Both the position numbers and the translations under genes were made by a program. Of a stretch of 64,000 bases of DNA, positions 53,969-62,891 are shown one piece after another (within the stretch, counting starts at the first letter, position 1; every line of letters starts with the position of its first letter). The DNA is from Roseivivax isoporae LMG 25204 (GTDB taxonomy: Bacteria; Pseudomonadota; Alphaproteobacteria; Rhodobacterales; Rhodobacteraceae), in NCBI RefSeq assembly GCF_000521865.1, contig NZ_JAME01000016.1:41087-105086 (forward strand). Direction: 5' to 3'. The notes beneath the pieces are model-generated. The model did no database searches, was not told where the DNA came from, and was given only the letters and a program-made list of their open reading frames with translations.

Positions 53969-54685
53969 TTGAATTTGGAAGCAAACGCCTCAGTTGACTC
54001 TGGGTCAGCCAGCGTGACCCCCGCCGGGTCCAGCGTGATTCTCATGGGCGCCAGCGGGAACAGCCGCGAGATCATCGATTCGTTGCGGACCTCGTTCTCG
54101 TTGCCGGCAATCCTCGACGACGGCGAGGCATGGCGGGACCGCGACCTTCTCGGCGTGCCCGTTCTGCCGGTAAGTTGCTGGAAAAATTTCCCAGATGCGC
54201 ACTTCCTCTGCCTGATCGCCTCCGAACGGACCTTCCGCCTGCGCGCCGCGATCATCGCCCGGTCGGGCATCCCCGCGGATCGATTCGGGATCTTCGTCCA
54301 TCCCTCGGCAGAGCTTTCTCCCCAGGCGCGAATCGGTACCGGCAGCGTTCTCTATTCCGGGGCATTGGTCACCTCGAACGCGACGATCGGCGGACATGTG
54401 CTGGTGATGCCGCGCTCCATAATCCACCATGACGTGTGTCTCGGTGACCATTCCGTTATCGGCGCCAACGTGGTCATCGCGGGCGGCGTGACCATCGGTG
54501 ACAGCTGCTACATCGGCAGCGGCAGCGCCATCCGGAACGGCGTCACGATCGGGGACCGGGCGCTGGTCGGCATGGGATCGGTCGTCGTCCGGGACGTGCC
54601 GCCGGACACGGTCGTCGCTGGAAACCCCGCCCGGCCGCTGGCCGGACGGGGCGCCGCTTCATCAGGGCGTGTCGACCAGGCCTAA
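53969..54685 (+). CDS. Sugar O/N-acetyltransferase, PglD/NeuD family
   Basis: A 238-residue left-handed beta-helix acyltransferase. The N-terminal small Rossmann-like domain ('VILMGASGNSREIIDSL') binds the nucleotide sugar. The hexapeptide repeats ('SVIGANVVIAGGVTIGDSC') and the 'VVAGNPARPLAG' tail follow. PglD-type enzymes acetylate a 4-amino sugar made by a DegT aminotransferase, and one is encoded convergently next door. The start is probably TTG at 53969 with AGGA seven bases upstream; later GTG or ATG codons are possible. Its 3' end overlaps the aminotransferase gene by 24 bp. Confidence 0.82.
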   Translation: MNLEANASVDSGSASVTPAGSSVILMGASGNSREIIDSLRTSFSLPAILDDGEAWRDRDLLGVPVLPVSCWKNFPDAHFLCLIASERTFRLRAAIIARSGIPADRFGIFVHPSAELSPQARIGTGSVLYSGALVTSNATIGGHVLVMPRSIIHHDVCLGDHSVIGANVVIAGGVTIGDSCYIGSGSAIRNGVTIGDRALVGMGSVVVRDVPPDTVVAGNPARPLAGRGAASSGRVDQA

Positions 54686-55846
54686 TGGACGCGTCGTGCG
54701 GCGGCGCCGTACCGCGGCGAGGCTCGAGTCGAGGACAGACAGCACCCGGTCCTGGTCGGCGTCCGTCATCTGCGCATAAAGCGGAAGCAGGATCGCGGTG
54801 TCGCGGGCGGATACCGACCGGGGAAGCTTCACCGTGGGCAGGTCGCCGTGCGCCGCTTCCTGGTGCATGTTCATGATGCCGCGCCGCGTCGCCACGCCCC
54901 GGTCGAGCATCGCCTGCATCAGCGCCTTCTGGTCGATGCCCTCGGCCAGCCGCACGCAGTAGCTCTGCCAGTTGGACCGGGCCCAGCGGGGTTCGTTTGG
55001 CGCGGTGATGCCCCGCACCAGCGCGAGCTTTTCGCCGTAGCGGGTGGCAAGCGTCCGGCGGCGCGCGACGATGCCCGGCAGGCGCGTCAGCTGCACCCGG
55101 CCGATGGCGGCCTGGATGTCGGTCATGCGGTAGTTGAACCCGCGGACCGGGTAGTCCTCGAACACGACCTGCGGGCTCGAATGCCGCGCGGTGTCGGACA
55201 CCGACATGCCGTGCTGCCGCAGCAGCCGGAACGCGGCATCGAGATCGGCGCGGTTCGTGGTCAGCATCCCGCCCTCGCCGGTGGTGATCACCTTGCGCGG
55301 ATGGAACGAGAAGCAGACGACGTCCCCGAGCGGATGGCCGATGCGGCGCCACGTGTCTCCGAGCCGGATCTCGGACCCGGCGGCGCAGGCTGCGTCCTCG
55401 ACGACCGGGATGCCCGCGTTGCGCGCCACGCGCAGGATCGCGGGCATGTTGCAGGGCATGCCCATCTGGTGGACCACGAGGATCGCCCGCGTGCGCGGCG
55501 TGATCGCCAGTTCGACCGCGGTCGGGTCGATGTTGTAGCCGTCCGTCTCGATGTCCACGAAGACCGGCATGGCCCCGCATTGCCGGATCGCGTTCGCCCC
55601 GGCGATGAAGGAGTGGCTGACCGTGATGACCTCGTCGCCCGGCCGCACGCCCACGCCGAGCAGCGCGAGGTGCAGACCCGTCGTGCAGTTCGACACCGCG
55701 CAGGCAAAGTCCGCGCCCACATAGCGCGCGAACTCTGCCTCGAAGGTCGCCACCTCGGGGCCCTGCGACACCCAGCCCGACAGCACCGCGCGGCTGGCCG
55801 CCTCGGCCTCTTCCGGGCCGAGCAGGGGTTTCGCGATGGGGATCAT
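54662..55846 (-). CDS. DegT/DnrJ/EryC1/StrS aminotransferase (first copy)
   Basis: A 394-residue PLP enzyme of the sugar aminotransferase family. The Schiff-base Lys lies in 'SFHPRKVITTGEGG', and the N terminus 'IAKPLLGPEEAEAASRAVLS' and 'GFNYRMTDIQAAIG' are typical. It transfers an amino group to a keto nucleotide sugar; the PglD-like neighbour suggests a 4-amino product. The start overlaps the epimerase stop by four bases. Confidence 0.9.
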   Translation of the reverse strand: MIPIAKPLLGPEEAEAASRAVLSGWVSQGPEVATFEAEFARYVGADFACAVSNCTTGLHLALLGVGVRPGDEVITVSHSFIAGANAIRQCGAMPVFVDIETDGYNIDPTAVELAITPRTRAILVVHQMGMPCNMPAILRVARNAGIPVVEDAACAAGSEIRLGDTWRRIGHPLGDVVCFSFHPRKVITTGEGGMLTTNRADLDAAFRLLRQHGMSVSDTARHSSPQVVFEDYPVRGFNYRMTDIQAAIGRVQLTRLPGIVARRRTLATRYGEKLALVRGITAPNEPRWARSNWQSYCVRLAEGIDQKALMQAMLDRGVATRRGIMNMHQEAAHGDLPTVKLPRSVSARDTAILLPLYAQMTDADQDRVLSVLDSSLAAVRRRRTTRPLGLVDTP

Positions 55847-56844
55847 TCGGCGGCATCCCTGGCGGCGAGCGCGTCACGCTCGGACTGCCACCAGCGCACC
55901 AGGTCGCGGATCCCCTCGTCGTGCGGGATCTGGTAGGTGAAGCCCAGGTCGCGCGCAGCCGCACTGACGTCCGCCAGGCGCCGCGGGACCGGGTTCACCG
56001 ACCGTTCGGGCGCGTGTTCCGGCACGAGTCCCTCGCGGTCCATGGCGGCGGCGATCATGTGCGCGAGCTGCAGGAGCGAGGTCTCGGTCCCAGAGCCCAC
56101 GTTGTAGACGCGGTCGGTCACGTCGCTCGCCGCGGCAAGGATGTTGGCGCGCGCCACGTCGCGGACGTTGATCATGTCCATGGTCTGCAGGCCGTCGCCG
56201 AACACGATGGGCGGCTGCCCGGCGGCCACGCGTTCCATCCACCGGATCATGACCTCGGTGTACTTGCCGTACAGGTCCATGCGCGGGCCGTAGACGTTGA
56301 AGTAGCGCAGCGCGACGTAGTCGAGCCCGTACATGTCGTTGAAGCTGCGCAGGAGCCCTTCGCCCAGGCTCTTGGCCGCGCCGTAGAGCGTGCGGTTGCC
56401 GTAGGGGTTGTCGCTCTCGGGCGTGGGGAAGGTCTGCGCGAGCCCGTAGATGGACGCCGACGACGCCATGACCACGCGTTTCACCTTCTGGCGGACGCAG
56501 GATTGCAGGATGTCGTAGGTCGCGTTGACCATGACCTCCATCGCGAGGTCGGGTTCCGCCGCGCAATGGGTGATGCGCAGGGCGGCCTGGTGGAACACGA
56601 TGTCCCGGCCTTCGATCAGGCCGTCCATCAGCGCGCGGTCGCGGATGTCGCCCTCGACCAGCTGCACCTTCCCGCTGTCCAGGGCGGCGGCGAGGTTCGC
56701 GCGCCGGCCCCGGACCATGTTGTCGATCACCGCCACCTCGGCGGCTCCCGCCGCGACGAGCTGGTCGACGATGTGCGAGCCGACGAAGCCGCTGCCGCCG
56801 GTGACGAGCACGCGGGCGCCTTCGATCCTGCCGAGATCGGTCAT
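55843..56844 (-). CDS. NAD-dependent nucleotide-sugar epimerase/dehydratase
   Basis: A 333-residue extended SDR with 'VTGGSGFVGSHIVDQL', the Ser in 'ASSASIYGLAQ' and the YxxxK in 'TLYGAAKSLGE', all intact. It resembles UDP-sugar 4-epimerases or UDP-N-acetylglucosamine epimerases; the exact reaction is not clear. The ATG at 56844 overlaps the stop of the second aminotransferase. Its intact triad contrasts with the broken one in the fcl-like gene. Confidence 0.88.
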   Translation of the reverse strand: MTDLGRIEGARVLVTGGSGFVGSHIVDQLVAAGAAEVAVIDNMVRGRRANLAAALDSGKVQLVEGDIRDRALMDGLIEGRDIVFHQAALRITHCAAEPDLAMEVMVNATYDILQSCVRQKVKRVVMASSASIYGLAQTFPTPESDNPYGNRTLYGAAKSLGEGLLRSFNDMYGLDYVALRYFNVYGPRMDLYGKYTEVMIRWMERVAAGQPPIVFGDGLQTMDMINVRDVARANILAAASDVTDRVYNVGSGTETSLLQLAHMIAAAMDREGLVPEHAPERSVNPVPRRLADVSAAARDLGFTYQIPHDEGIRDLVRWWQSERDALAARDAAE

Positions 56845-57983
56845 TGGGCAACTTCCTTCAGTTCTGCGCGCCGGGCGCTGCGGCCCGGGGCGGCGGCGTT
56901 GACGGCGTCGACCACGCGGTCGATCTCGCGCGCCATGAGTTCGGGGAAGATCGGCAGCGACAGCGTGCGCGTCGCGTAGGCCTCGGCCACCGGAAAGCTG
57001 CCGACGCCGTTGCCGAGATGCGCATAGGCCGGCTGCAGGTGGACTGGGCGGGGATAGTGCACGTTGGTGGCGATCCCCGCCTCGGTCAGCGCGGCGCGCA
57101 GGCCGTCGCGGTCGTCGGTGGTGATGGCGTAGACGTGCCAGACGTGATCCTCGAAGGTCGAGGGCAGGGGCTTGCCCACGCCGTCGCCGAGCCGCGCCCC
57201 GTATTCGCGTGCGACCTGGCGCCTTCCAGCGTTCCAGGCATCGAGGTGGCGCAACTTGACGTCCAGCACCGCGCCCTGGATCGCATCCATGCGGTAGTTG
57301 AAGCCGTGCAACGTGTGCACCGACCGCGCTTCGCTCTGGCCCCAGTCGCGCAGCGCGCGCAGGCGAGCGGCGAGGTCCGGGTCGTCCGTGGTCACGGCAC
57401 CGCCTTCGCCGGCCGCGCCCAGGTTCTTTCCGGGATAGAAGCTGAAGCATCCCATGGCGCCGAAGGCGCCTGCCCGGGTGCCCCCGCGCCGTGCGCCGTG
57501 GGCCTGCGCCGAATCCTCGATCACCGTCAGCCCGTGGGCATCTGCGATGCGGCAGATCTCGGCCATGTCGGCCAGCCGGCCGTGAAAATGGACCGGCAGG
57601 ATCGCCTTGGTGCGCGGCGTGATCGCCGCCTCGATGCGCGCGGGATCCATGGTCAGCGTGACCGGGTCCACGTCGATCAGGACCGGCGTGGCACCGGCAT
57701 AGATCACCGCGGCCGAGGTCGCCACGAAGGTGGTCGGCACGGTGATGACCTCGTCGCCCGGACCGATATCCGCGGCCAGAAGCGCCAGGTGCAGCGCCGA
57801 GGTGCCGGTGCTGGTGGCGATGGCGAACCGGGTCCCGCAATAGGCGGCAAAGGCCGCCTCGAACCGTTCCACAGGTTCGCCGAGGACGTAGGCGCCGCTC
57901 CGCAGCGCGGCCAGCGCGGCCGCCTCGAGCTCGTCGACGAGCCCGGCGTACTGCCGCTTGAGATCGAGGAAGGGAACGGTCAT
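56841..57983 (-). CDS. DegT/DnrJ/EryC1/StrS aminotransferase, WbpE-like (second copy)
   Basis: A 380-residue sugar aminotransferase with the PLP Lys in 'SFYPGKNLGAAGEGGAV' and the start 'VPFLDLKRQYAGLVDELEAA'. The form and the neighbouring WbpB-like and WbpD-like genes match WbpE, which makes the 3-amino sugar on the way to UDP-2,3-diacetamido-2,3-dideoxyglucuronate. It overlaps the dehydrogenase gene by four bases. Confidence 0.89.
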   Translation of the reverse strand: MTVPFLDLKRQYAGLVDELEAAALAALRSGAYVLGEPVERFEAAFAAYCGTRFAIATSTGTSALHLALLAADIGPGDEVITVPTTFVATSAAVIYAGATPVLIDVDPVTLTMDPARIEAAITPRTKAILPVHFHGRLADMAEICRIADAHGLTVIEDSAQAHGARRGGTRAGAFGAMGCFSFYPGKNLGAAGEGGAVTTDDPDLAARLRALRDWGQSEARSVHTLHGFNYRMDAIQGAVLDVKLRHLDAWNAGRRQVAREYGARLGDGVGKPLPSTFEDHVWHVYAITTDDRDGLRAALTEAGIATNVHYPRPVHLQPAYAHLGNGVGSFPVAEAYATRTLSLPIFPELMAREIDRVVDAVNAAAPGRSARRAELKEVAQ

Positions 57984-59002
57984 GAAGCCACCTTGAGGGT
58001 CGTGAGGTCGACGGGATGTCCGCGCAGCGCGCAGGACCGGGACGCGGCGGCGAGCATCTCGACCACCCGCAGGCCGCCATGGCCGTCCGTGAGGGGCGCA
58101 GCCCCCGTCTCGACGCAGCGGACGAATTCCTCGACCTCGGTCAGCAGCGCTTCCTTGGTCGAGAGGGCAGGGGCGTGCATGTCGCCCAGGCGATAGGACA
58201 CCATGTGCTCGTAGGGGCCGGCCTCGCTCAGCGAGGCGCCGCGGTCGTAGACCTTGACCTTCTCGCTGGTCTGCATGTCGTCCCAGACGACCATCTTCTG
58301 GCTGCCGCCGATCAGCGTCTGGCGGATCTTCACCGGCGCGAGCCAGTTGACGTTCAGGTGCGCCATGGCGCCGCCGTCGTAGTGAACGGTCAGCTGGGCC
58401 ATGTTCTCGGGGCTGCCCGGCACGAAGCGCGCGGCGGAGGCCGAGATCGCCACCGGCCGCTGGTCGAGCAGGTGGTCCACGATGGCGAAGTCGTGCACCG
58501 CGAGGTCCCAGATCACGTTCACGTCGCGCTGGAAGAGCCCGAGGTTCACACGGGTCGAGTCGTAGTAGAAGACCTCGCCCAGTTCGCCCGCGGCGATCAT
58601 CGAGGAGATCGCCCGCACTGCCGGGGTGTAGACGAAGGTGTGGTCGACCATCAGTACGCGGCCGCGCCTGGCCGCTTCCTCGACGAGGAAGCGCGCCTGC
58701 CCGACATCGTCGGTCATGGGCTTCTCGACCAGCACGTGCTTGCCCGCAAACAGCGCCTCTCGGGCGAGCGGGAAATGGGTGTGGACGGGTGTCGCGATCA
58801 TGATCGCGTCGACCTTGGGGTCGCGGATCATCTCGCCGATATCCGCGGTCATCCGGGCCGCGGGATGGCGCCGGGCGGCGCGTTCCAGCGCGGCGGGCGC
58901 CATGTCGGCGATCATCTCGACCTTGGCGAGCCCGCTTTCGGCGACGGCCCGCGCCAAGTTCGGACCCCAGTAGCCGTATCCGGCGATTCCGACCGAGATC
59001 AT
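57980..59002 (-). CDS. Gfo/Idh/MocA oxidoreductase, WbpB-like
   Basis: A 340-residue NAD-dependent dehydrogenase with N-terminal 'GIAGYGYWGPNLARA' and the family motif 'GKHVLVEKPMTDD' and 'VIWDLAVHDFAIVDHLL'. In Pseudomonas, WbpB oxidises UDP-GlcNAcA at C-3 before WbpE aminates and WbpD acetylates it; all three kinds of gene are adjacent here. The start overlaps the stop of the acetyltransferase gene. Confidence 0.88.
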   Translation of the reverse strand: MISVGIAGYGYWGPNLARAVAESGLAKVEMIADMAPAALERAARRHPAARMTADIGEMIRDPKVDAIMIATPVHTHFPLAREALFAGKHVLVEKPMTDDVGQARFLVEEAARRGRVLMVDHTFVYTPAVRAISSMIAAGELGEVFYYDSTRVNLGLFQRDVNVIWDLAVHDFAIVDHLLDQRPVAISASAARFVPGSPENMAQLTVHYDGGAMAHLNVNWLAPVKIRQTLIGGSQKMVVWDDMQTSEKVKVYDRGASLSEAGPYEHMVSYRLGDMHAPALSTKEALLTEVEEFVRCVETGAAPLTDGHGGLRVVEMLAAASRSCALRGHPVDLTTLKVAS

Positions 59003-59517
59003 GACCGCACCATCCCGGCGGCCTGCCGCAGCTCGGTCGCGGCCGGCTGCGTGCGGGTGTCGCCCACGACGCGCGCCGGCACCCCGGCGACGATCGCGTG
59101 ATCGGGAACGTCGGTCGTCACGACCGCGCCCGCGCCCACCAGGGCGCCCACGCCGACGCGCAGGCCGGGCAGGATGGTCGCGTTCGATCCGATCGAGGCG
59201 CCGCGGCAGATCAGCGTCTCCTCGCAGACCCAGTCCGCCGCGCCCTTGAGGCTGCCGTCGGGGTTCGTGCTGGCCGGGAAACGGTCGTTGGTGAACATCA
59301 CGCCGTGGCCGACGAACACCTCGTCCTCCAGGGTCACGCCCTCGCACAGGAAGCAGTGCGAGGACACCTTGCAGCGCGCGCCGATGACGCATCCCGACTG
59401 GATTTCCACGAACGGGCCGACGCGGCTGTCCGCGCCGATGCTGCAGCCGTAGAGATTAACAAGATCGGGTTGAAAAATCCGCGCCGTCGGCGCGATGTCG
59501 CAATCACGTATCGCCAA
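58999..59517 (-). CDS. Hexapeptide N-acetyltransferase, WbpD-like
   Basis: A 172-residue left-handed beta-helix acetyltransferase with repeats such as 'SRVGPFVEIQSGCVIGARCK', 'FVGHGVMFTNDRFP' and 'VGALVGAGAVVTTDVPDHAI'. It likely acetylates the 3-amino group made by the WbpE-like enzyme. The start is a TTG at 59517 with a strong GGAGGG about seven bases upstream; no ATG is available. It is the first gene of the acetyltransferase-dehydrogenase-aminotransferase-epimerase-aminotransferase operon. Confidence 0.86.
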   Translation of the reverse strand: MAIRDCDIAPTARIFQPDLVNLYGCSIGADSRVGPFVEIQSGCVIGARCKVSSHCFLCEGVTLEDEVFVGHGVMFTNDRFPASTNPDGSLKGAADWVCEETLICRGASIGSNATILPGLRVGVGALVGAGAVVTTDVPDHAIVAGVPARVVGDTRTQPAATELRQAAGMVRS

Positions 59518-59592
59518 ACGTTGTCCCTCCGATGCTCACCGCACGCGACCGGAAAGATCGGCCTGCGGCATCGTCATGGCGGGACGGTCGGA

Positions 59593-59604
59593 GAGAACGT
59601 TCTC
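59593..59604. promoter_or_regulatory. Perfect 12-bp palindrome upstream of the sugar-modification operon
   Basis: GAGAACGTTCTC lies 76 bp before the TTG start of the WbpD-like gene, in the right place for an operator. No known regulator is assigned to it. Confidence 0.3.
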
Positions 59605-59667
59605 CGGCGAAAGCCGCCGATCGGGCAGCCCGCCTCATCCGATTGTTCAGGGGAGGGGTACCCGGGC

Positions 59668-59699
59668 CGCCGAAAGCGCCGGAGGGGGCACTTTCGGCG
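59668..59699. terminator. Stem-loop downstream of the beta-helix gene (distal)
   Basis: CGCCGAAAG and CTTTCGGCG pair perfectly across a 14-base loop. Together with the hairpin at 59717-59739 it probably ends transcription from the beta-helix gene before the next operon. Confidence 0.4.
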
Positions 59700-59716
59700 A
59701 AGCCGCCGGGTGGGGA

Positions 59717-59739
59717 CGCGGCCGGATGGCCCGGCCGCG
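59717..59739. terminator. Stem-loop downstream of the beta-helix gene (proximal)
   Basis: CGCGGCCGG and CCGGCCGCG form a perfect nine-bp stem with a five-base loop, 15 bp after the stop of the minus-strand beta-helix gene. There is no U-tract. Confidence 0.45.
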
Positions 59740-59753
59740 CCCGCGTCGCGTGA

Positions 59754-62696
59754 TCAGATCGGCAGGTCGTCCGCGAGGCCGGAGATCAGGCCGATCTCGA
59801 AGCCCGCGTAGCCCGCGACCTCGTCCGTATGGGCGGTCTCGGCGTCGTTCGTCGTCTCCTCGGCCACGCGCAGGAGCGCACTCTGGTCGCCGAGGACGTT
59901 CGCGACGAGCGTCGAGGTGTCGGCACCCCGGTGGGTCTGCATGTCGCTCACGAAGGCGAAGTCGTCCGCGAAGGTGCCGTCGAAGTCGACGACGTGACCG
60001 CCATGGTCGACTGTGCGGCCGGTCTTGCCGGCGAGCGCGCCAGTGGCGCCGTCGTCCGTCGCCTCCATCGCGATCCAGTCGAAGCCGGTCCGGGCGACCG
60101 TGGCGGTGGAGCCTTCGGCATCCGCCACCCGGGCGCGCAGGCCGGTCTCGGTCACGGTCATCCGGTCGGTGACCGCATGCGCGTTCTGCGTACCCACGAC
60201 CTGACCCAGCACCACCGGCGCCGTGTCGAAGTCGTGCCCGTAGGACACCGTTGTCCAGTTCTCGCCGGCCATGGCGTGCCCGGCGCTGACCACGCGGCCG
60301 TCGGCCAGCGTGTGGGTGCCCTGCTCGATAGCGACCCAGCCGATATCCTCGGCAATGTGCGCGCCGTCGAGGTTGTCCCACTCGTCGATCTGGTACTCGA
60401 AGCCCGTGGAATCGACGTTGCGGACCCTGATGGCGTAGGGGTCGGCGCCGTTGTCGGACATCGCGTTCATGACCACGACGGGATCGTCGAGCCGCTCGTC
60501 GAAGGTCACCCGGTGCCAGGTGTTGGCATCGGGCTGCGCGAAGCGTGCGACGCCCGCCTGGCCGATCACGTCGTCGGCCGGCGTGCCGGCGCCGTCATCC
60601 TCGCGCACCTCGTCGGCGCCCGCGACCATGACATCGACCCAGTAGTTGCTGGAATCGTAGGACGCGGTCGGGAAGCCGCTGAAGCTGCCGTAGCGGTAGA
60701 CGCCGGCATCCTCGTCGACGCTGATCGGCCCGCCGTCGGTGTGCTCGGTGAAGTAGTTCGTGCTCACCGCGTACTTGCCGTCCGTGGTGAAGTACGAGGC
60801 TACGTATTTCTCGCCGGCCTGCAGCTGCACCGACTTGTCGAAGGTGACGTGCTGCCAGCCCGCGCCCGGGGTCTCGGCCACCTGGCTCGTGGCGAGCCGC
60901 GTGCCGTCCTCGGTCCAGAGCGTGACGGACCGCAGGCCCTCCGCGCCCGCACCGCGGTAGACGCTGATGCCCTCGATCTCGACCGCCTCGTCGGCGGTGA
61001 AGCGCATGCCGACCTCGAGCGCGCGATCGTCCGTGTGCACCGGAACGTTCGGGGTCACGCTGTCGGACCACATGCCGTCGTCGGCTGTTCCCTGGCCGGC
61101 GCCGGGTTCCGGCTCCGGCTCGGGTTCCGGCTCCGGCTCGGGTTCCGGCTCGGGCTCGGGTTCCGGCTCGGGCTCAGGTTCCGGCTGCGGGTCCGGATCG
61201 GGCTCGGGCTGCGGATCCGGATCCGGCTCCGGGTCGGGCGTGGGATCGGGCAGGACCGGGCCGGAGCCCAGTTCGTAGGCGCCGAGGTCCACGTCGCCGC
61301 GTTCCCGCGCCAGCAGGTCGAGGTCCACGCCGAACAGCCCGTAGGAATCGGTGCCGGCATCGATGGCGGGCGAGTTGGGCTGCAGGTGGAAGTCGTTCGG
61401 CGCGTTCACGAACAGCGGGTTGACGCCGAGGAGGTTGCCGTCGGCCGCGCTGGGCATGGAGTTGTTGCCGTCGGTGCGCACCGAGGCGTTGCCGGCACGG
61501 CCGTTTAACGTCAGGTTGTTCCCGAAGAACACGTCGTTCCGGTAGCCGCCGTACGAGGTGTTGTCGAGCGCGGTGTTGTTCGGATTCACGCCCGGATCGG
61601 CGACCGCGATGTTGTTGACGAAGACGTTGCCGCTCGACTGCGAGTTGCTGATCTCGCCGCGCCAGGTGCCCGTGTTCGCGAGATCCTGGTTGTTGTGGTA
61701 GGCTGTGTTGCCGCGCACCGTGACGTTGTCGCTCCAGGTGACCTGGATGCCCTTGCCGCCGTTCTGGTAGACGAGGTTGTTCTCGACCAGCGTCGGGTAG
61801 GTGTAGCTCGGGTAGCCGCCGGTCTGCGTGCTCTGGAAATCGTCGATGATGATCCCGTTGCCGTCGGTGTGCTGGCCCGAATAGGTCACGTTGTCATAGG
61901 ACACGTTGCCCCGGACGATGGTCCGGAAGCCCTCGGTCGTGGTGTCGCCGGTGATGTTGCGGTTCTGGTAGATCGAGATCCCCGAGAACCAGCCGTCCGA
62001 GGCGTTCTCGTACGTGGTGTTGTTCTCGATGCGGATGAATTCCGACCAGTTGAACTGGATGCCGGATTCGCCGCTGCCATGGATCACGTTGTCCAGCACG
62101 GTGATGTGGTGGACGTTGTTGGCCTCGAGCCCGTCGCCGCGCGCGTTGGCGATCTCGAAGCCCTGCACGGTGACGTGGTTCGCGTTCACGCTGATCCCGT
62201 TCCACGCCGACGATGGCGGCCGCAGCAGGACGGTTCCGGGCGTCTCTGCGCGAATGGTCACGTCTGCGGAAGCGTTGCCGCCGGTCGAGATGTTCAGGGC
62301 TTCGTTGTAGGTGCCCGGTTTCACGACCACGGTGTCGCCGGGGCGCAGGCCTGAATCGAGAGCCTGCTGGATGGATCGGAACGGAGCGGCGGCTGTCCCC
62401 GCGGCGCCGTCGTTGCCCGTGGTGGCAACATAATAGGTTGTCATTCTGGTTGTCCCTCCGGAACTCAAGATGCTCCGCTGCGAGGCGGAACTGGAGGGAT
62501 GCCCTAAAGACTCAGCCTTATCGACTCGGCCCACCGGGGCGGCCGAAAAATCCTTGACAGGCAGAATGTCGCTTACGGGAATCTCCCCGAAAGCGTTTTC
62601 ATCCACGACTTGGGCGGAGGAAGGTGAGGAAATAGAAGATATTGCGGCGCAGGCAACAATCAGCGCAAAACAGGCAAGAAGCCGCCTGATCGCCAT
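59754..62696 (-). CDS. Large secreted parallel beta-helix protein with Pro-Glu repeat linker and DUF4082-like domain
   Basis: A 980-residue protein from the ATG at 62696, which opens with a textbook signal peptide ([20 protein letters not shown]...). A right-handed parallel beta-helix (about 85-460; '[19 protein letters not shown]' at its cap, many NNxxY/NxI turns) looks like a polysaccharide lyase or epimerase fold. A Pro-Glu/Pro-Asp linker (about 482-531), a DUF4082-like beta domain (about 540-690) and a C-terminal region with two 'W(V/I)A(I/M)E' segments follow. An internal ATG at 62444 with GGAGGG upstream would give an 896-residue form lacking the signal peptide. It may trim or modify the exported polymer. 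Catalytic residues cannot be assigned. Confidence 0.75.
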   Translation of the reverse strand: MAIRRLLACFALIVACAAISSISSPSSAQVVDENAFGEIPVSDILPVKDFSAAPVGRVDKAESLGHPSSSASQRSILSSGGTTRMTTYYVATTGNDGAAGTAAAPFRSIQQALDSGLRPGDTVVVKPGTYNEALNISTGGNASADVTIRAETPGTVLLRPPSSAWNGISVNANHVTVQGFEIANARGDGLEANNVHHITVLDNVIHGSGESGIQFNWSEFIRIENNTTYENASDGWFSGISIYQNRNITGDTTTEGFRTIVRGNVSYDNVTYSGQHTDGNGIIIDDFQSTQTGGYPSYTYPTLVENNLVYQNGGKGIQVTWSDNVTVRGNTAYHNNQDLANTGTWRGEISNSQSSGNVFVNNIAVADPGVNPNNTALDNTSYGGYRNDVFFGNNLTLNGRAGNASVRTDGNNSMPSAADGNLLGVNPLFVNAPNDFHLQPNSPAIDAGTDSYGLFGVDLDLLARERGDVDLGAYELGSGPVLPDPTPDPEPDPDPQPEPDPDPQPEPEPEPEPEPEPEPEPEPEPEPEPEPGAGQGTADDGMWSDSVTPNVPVHTDDRALEVGMRFTADEAVEIEGISVYRGAGAEGLRSVTLWTEDGTRLATSQVAETPGAGWQHVTFDKSVQLQAGEKYVASYFTTDGKYAVSTNYFTEHTDGGPISVDEDAGVYRYGSFSGFPTASYDSSNYWVDVMVAGADEVREDDGAGTPADDVIGQAGVARFAQPDANTWHRVTFDERLDDPVVVMNAMSDNGADPYAIRVRNVDSTGFEYQIDEWDNLDGAHIAEDIGWVAIEQGTHTLADGRVVSAGHAMAGENWTTVSYGHDFDTAPVVLGQVVGTQNAHAVTDRMTVTETGLRARVADAEGSTATVARTGFDWIAMEATDDGATGALAGKTGRTVDHGGHVVDFDGTFADDFAFVSDMQTHRGADTSTLVANVLGDQSALLRVAEETTNDAETAHTDEVAGYAGFEIGLISGLADDLPI
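61103..61252. repeat. Pro-Glu/Pro-Asp coding microrepeat
   Basis: About 150 bp of near-tandem six-base units (GGCTCG/GGTTCC type on this strand) encode the PEPEPEP and PDPDPQP linker of the beta-helix protein. Such repeats are prone to length change by slippage. The antisense Gly-Ser-rich open frame across it is a by-product. Confidence 0.8.
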
Positions 62697-62811
62697 GCGC
62701 AAGTCGCTACATAAGGACTTGCGCTGAGAGAAATCTATCAGCGCCAAATACTTGAGGTGGGGTGAACAACTCATGCGGGTATGGCGGAACTTCGCCGTGC
62801 TACCGCGGCGC

Positions 62812-62840
62812 GACATACGTCCGACAGTGAGGTGTCACAA
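62812..62840 (-). promoter_or_regulatory. Probable promoter of the beta-helix gene
   Basis: Read on the minus strand, TTGTGA (62840-62835) and TATGTC (62817-62812) are separated by 17 bp. Transcription would start near 62805, about 110 nt before the ATG at 62696, so the message would include the signal-peptide start. Confidence 0.5.
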
Positions 62841-62891
62841 AACGATTAAGTGTTGCTTCTCTGTGTGCGTGAACTTGCCGGAATGCCTCCT

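Noticed and set aside
60967..61278. Gly-Ser-repeat protein on the plus strand
   Set aside because: It is the antisense of the Pro-Glu linker in the beta-helix gene and lacks a start context.
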